Below are positions 61,461 through 64,000 of a DNA stretch of 64,000 bases, piece after piece (the stretch's first letter is position 1; every line of letters starts with the position of its first letter). This stretch comes from Amaranthus tricolor (lineage: Eukaryota > Streptophyta > Magnoliopsida > Caryophyllales > Amaranthaceae), in assembly GCF_026212465.1 (NCBI RefSeq), contig NC_080052.1, forward strand, positions 30,592,326-30,656,325, given 5' to 3'. The translations under genes were made by a program, and so were the position numbers. Under the pieces are notes generated by a model. That model saw only the letters and a program-made list of their open reading frames with translations, searched no databases and had not been told where the DNA came from.

Positions 61461-61922
61461 TATTATGAGGTTACTTAATGATAATAATAGGAAAGCTTTA
61501 AGGTCATGTATTGAAAATGATTTTTTTTGCTATCATTTAAGTTTATTACATTCTACTTTATTTTAAAATTTTCATATTTTAATTTTTAACTAGTTTTTGT
61601 ATAAATAATTTGCTAGCATATTGATTATTTGACTCCTCCTAGTTCAAAATCTTGATTTGTCCCCTAGTCAATTAGCATCTTGTGTGATTAGTTTTTATAT
61701 AAGAATTATTAACATTAATTTTTATAATTTTTTTATTATATATACTTAAAGATATTGACAATTAAATTAGTACATTAAATTGTGAAAATTTAAAATATAA
61801 AAAAATCTTGTGAGAAGGCTTAGTATTCAAAATCACTTTTACATTGAAATCAAGGAATGATACATAAATAAATAAATAAATAACTTAAATGAAATTATGA
61901 AATTGCTAATAGTATTTTTTAA

Positions 61923-62235
61923 TACTCCCTCCTATTTATTATAAGTGTTATATTTTTTTTATTTAGTCAAGTCACCCCAAATATCTTATTTCTTTTTTTG
62001 AGTATATGAACTTTATCAATTTATCCTTTTTTAAAATTACTCTTTTTACAAATTTACATTAACTAATTTCATTTTACCCCTACCAAAATTAAAAAACACT
62101 ACGCTCTTTCTCTTATACATGTGGTTTTATTGACTACCTAATAAATGATAAAAAGTTAAATTAAACACTTTAGGTGAATATGAGAGAATATTTGTTTTTT
62201 CTAGTGTTATATAACCTTTACTAATAGGAAGAATA
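61923..62235. mobile_element. Stowaway-like MITE
   Basis: Left end TACTCCCTCCTATTTATTAT, with the right end on the minus strand reading TATTCTTCCTATTAGTAAAG. Both are followed inward by GTTATAT. TACTCCCTCC ends are usual for plant Stowaway elements. Non-coding. Confidence 0.55.
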
Positions 62236-62439
62236 TGAAATTTTCTCTTATTTGTTTGGGAAAAGTGCAAAGGTTGCACGACACTTGCCAGGCATCAACT
62301 CAAATCATGCCAAACCTACTGTTCAGCCCGTGCGTGGCCAACCACGCTTGAGCTCATACATAGTTTGTACCAATGAGGAGGATCGACTAATCAAGAAAAC
62401 AAATTATGAACGAAGCCAAATGAATGGCAAAGTAGGTGG

Positions 62440-63190
62440 AGGCGTTGGCAAAAATTTGGCGTATGAAGAATTTTATAAGTTAGACGCAAAAGAAAGGGAA
62501 AGGTGTATTCATAAGCTTATAAAGGCTAAGTCTAGGAGGAGAGGGGGGATATCTCAATAGTTTAGAACATCAAGTATGAGGGTGGACGAGTTTTTATTAA
62601 GGCATGAGAACACTAAAACGTTATAGCAGAACATTTTTCTCAACTATTCAACGGAATTAGGGGCTTAGAGGAGGTAAGAAGATGAATTATCAACTTACAA
62701 ATTACAATGTAGTCATGAAATGGTCTTTGCAAGGAGAAAGTTATGGAAGAGAAGAAAAAAGCTCTTGGAAAAATGGGATGAGTTAAGGTAGTCGACCTAT
62801 ATGATATTTTCACTGAGGTGCAAGATTTTTAGACAAAGAATGTAATTTATGACCATCTTTTAATATTATTTTGAAGACAATTAGAATAACAAAGGAATGG
62901 AGGGAAAGCACACTTATTCTAATATACAATAACAATGACAACACTCAATTATGTGAAAACTATAGGGATCAAACTTCTCTGTCACATGATGAAAATGTTG
63001 GAGAGTAATAGAGAGAAAATTCAGGCGGAAAACGATAATCAAATAGAATCAATTTGGGTTTATGCCATAACGATTCACAATTAGAACTATTCACATCCTG
63101 AAGAGGTTAATAGAGAAGTATATAAAAAGAAAGAAAGATTTGCTTATAGTGCTTATTGACTTGGATAAACATTATGATAGCATATTATGA
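62440..63190 (+). pseudogene. LINE reverse-transcriptase remnant
   Basis: Decayed plant LINE coding sequence in broken frames. AYEEFYKLDAKERER (about 62460-62505) matches the linker before RT. ESTLILIYNNND..CENYRD (about 62907-62970) matches the W+.S.L.PIYK.KGD..C.NYRGI region. RKKDLLIVLIDLDKHYDS (about 63128-63182) matches the FIDLEKAYD core motif of the LINE RT palm. Stops and frameshifts separate these pieces. An open frame of 102 codons covers the first part (62252-62560). The true ends are unknown. Confidence 0.65.
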
Positions 63191-63556
63191 ACCACTATGT
63201 CAAAATGCTAAAATTAAGATAATCAAAACTATTTATGTTAGAAAAAAAAAAGTAAAATACATAGGTAAATTGTTCAATAAACAACTAAACTCCTAATAAA
63301 AAATTAAAAAAAAAAATGAAAACATCATATAGAAATATTTAGATAAAAACATAGAGTGCCTACTTAACAAAAATATTTCTCGAAACATAAGAATATTCGG
63401 TTACAAAAACTATACTAAAATCAAAGAGTAAGGACACTTTACTACACAATCTTCCCACTAGAGCCTAAAGACCTTAAAGGTTATTATCTAACCGACTTAA
63501 AACACAAGCATGTTTGTGCCAACAACATTAAATGTCACCAAACAAATTTCTAAGCA

Positions 63557-64000
63557 CCACTTTTGCCTTTACTTAGCCGCACCATCGTTTTGATTGACAT
63601 CTATATCTATATTAATCAAAATTGAAAAACAAAACAATAGTAAATATTCTCAACTAGTAGCATTATGTATTGATATATAACCTTAAATTACAATTTTAAT
63701 AACATTAAATTACCCAATATTGCAAATTAATTTTTTTAACTGGATTTACAAAGAATAAATATAACAAAATAGAGGTTTTGACACACCAATAATTACAATA
63801 CCATTTGCAACTTTACATAAAAAAGTAATATAAAAAGTAATATAAAGATAACTATATCAATTTCAACTTTACAAAAGTAGCATACTTTAAATCTCCACTT
63901 TTGCCTTTGCTTAGCCACACCATAATCTTGATCAACATCTTTATCAATCAATTTTGCAAAACAAAACAATGGTTAATATTCTTCACTAGGTAATATTATA
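63557..64000. repeat. 338-bp direct repeat cut by the right window edge
   Basis: CCACTTTTGCCTTTACTTAG at 63557 recurs as CCACTTTTGCCTTTGCTTAG at 63895, and the similarity continues over the ~105 bases left in the window (CACACCAT, CAAAACAAAACAATGGT, TATTCT, ACTAG). The second copy is truncated by the window end, so it may be a tandem array, a pair of LTRs or a simple duplication. Confidence 0.7.

Noticed and set aside
62252..62440. The N-terminal half of the 102-codon frame as part of the LINE protein
   Set aside because: Only the part from about 62440 resembles LINE sequence. The first half (GKSAKVARHLPG...) has no match that I recognise, so it was left out of the LINE call.

Overview
This is nuclear DNA of a flowering plant, most likely a eudicot; the species cannot be told from the sequence. 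The evidence is AT-rich spacers, short phase-conserved introns with GT..AG borders, plant-type receptor kinases, and Ty1-copia, hAT, Stowaway-like, Cassandra and LINE elements.

The backbone is a plus-strand tandem cluster of G-type (bulb-type) lectin S-receptor-like serine/threonine kinases of the SD1 type. Five copies have an intact reading frame after splicing: SRLK-1 (10675-13923, 827 aa), SRLK-2 (21418-25410, 837 aa), SRLK-3 (29535-32669, 835 aa), SRLK-4 (37631-45872, 832 aa) and SRLK-5 (52506-55689, 835 aa). Each has six exons with the same phases. Exon 1 encodes signal peptide, B-lectin, S-locus glycoprotein, EGF-like and PAN domains. Exon 2 encodes the membrane span, juxtamembrane region and glycine loop. 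Exons 3-6 encode the rest of the kinase. There are also two dead copies: a kinase remnant at 2544-3789 and a small exon-1 remnant at 28815-28998 that sits behind a duplicated copy of the SRLK-4 promoter region. Kinase motifs divide the copies into {1,5} and {2,3,4}, so the cluster is nested.

The space between genes is filled by transposable elements. A broken minus-strand Copia runs off the left edge (1-2342). A degenerate two-LTR Copia lies at 4232-8566. A very young Copia lies at 15481-20731, with almost identical LTRs and one in-frame stop between gag and pol. A non-autonomous Copia lacking the integrase and RT catalytic cores sits inside intron 1 of SRLK-4 (39361-44161), and its 5' LTR itself contains a 723-bp hAT-type element. 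A short LTR element with no recognisable pol lies at 56437-58732. Five solo LTRs, each with a perfect 5-bp target duplication, lie at 14523-15333, 33395-34154, 46776-47568, 47700-47969 (Cassandra, with 5S-rRNA-derived sequence) and 48501-49135. Three of them carry the same 16-bp palindrome GCTCGACCGGTCGAGC, although only two are clearly the same LTR family.

From about 58.7 kb to the right edge there are no convincing host genes. That stretch holds AT-rich DNA, a TIR-bounded element made of TGATCAATT-type repeats with a ~202-bp higher period, a Stowaway-like MITE, a LINE reverse-transcriptase remnant and a 338-bp direct repeat cut by the window edge.

The five kinases would act independently at the plasma membrane as candidate pattern or ligand receptors. 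Their clustering, the repeated promoter blocks and the many solo LTRs point to ongoing unequal recombination.
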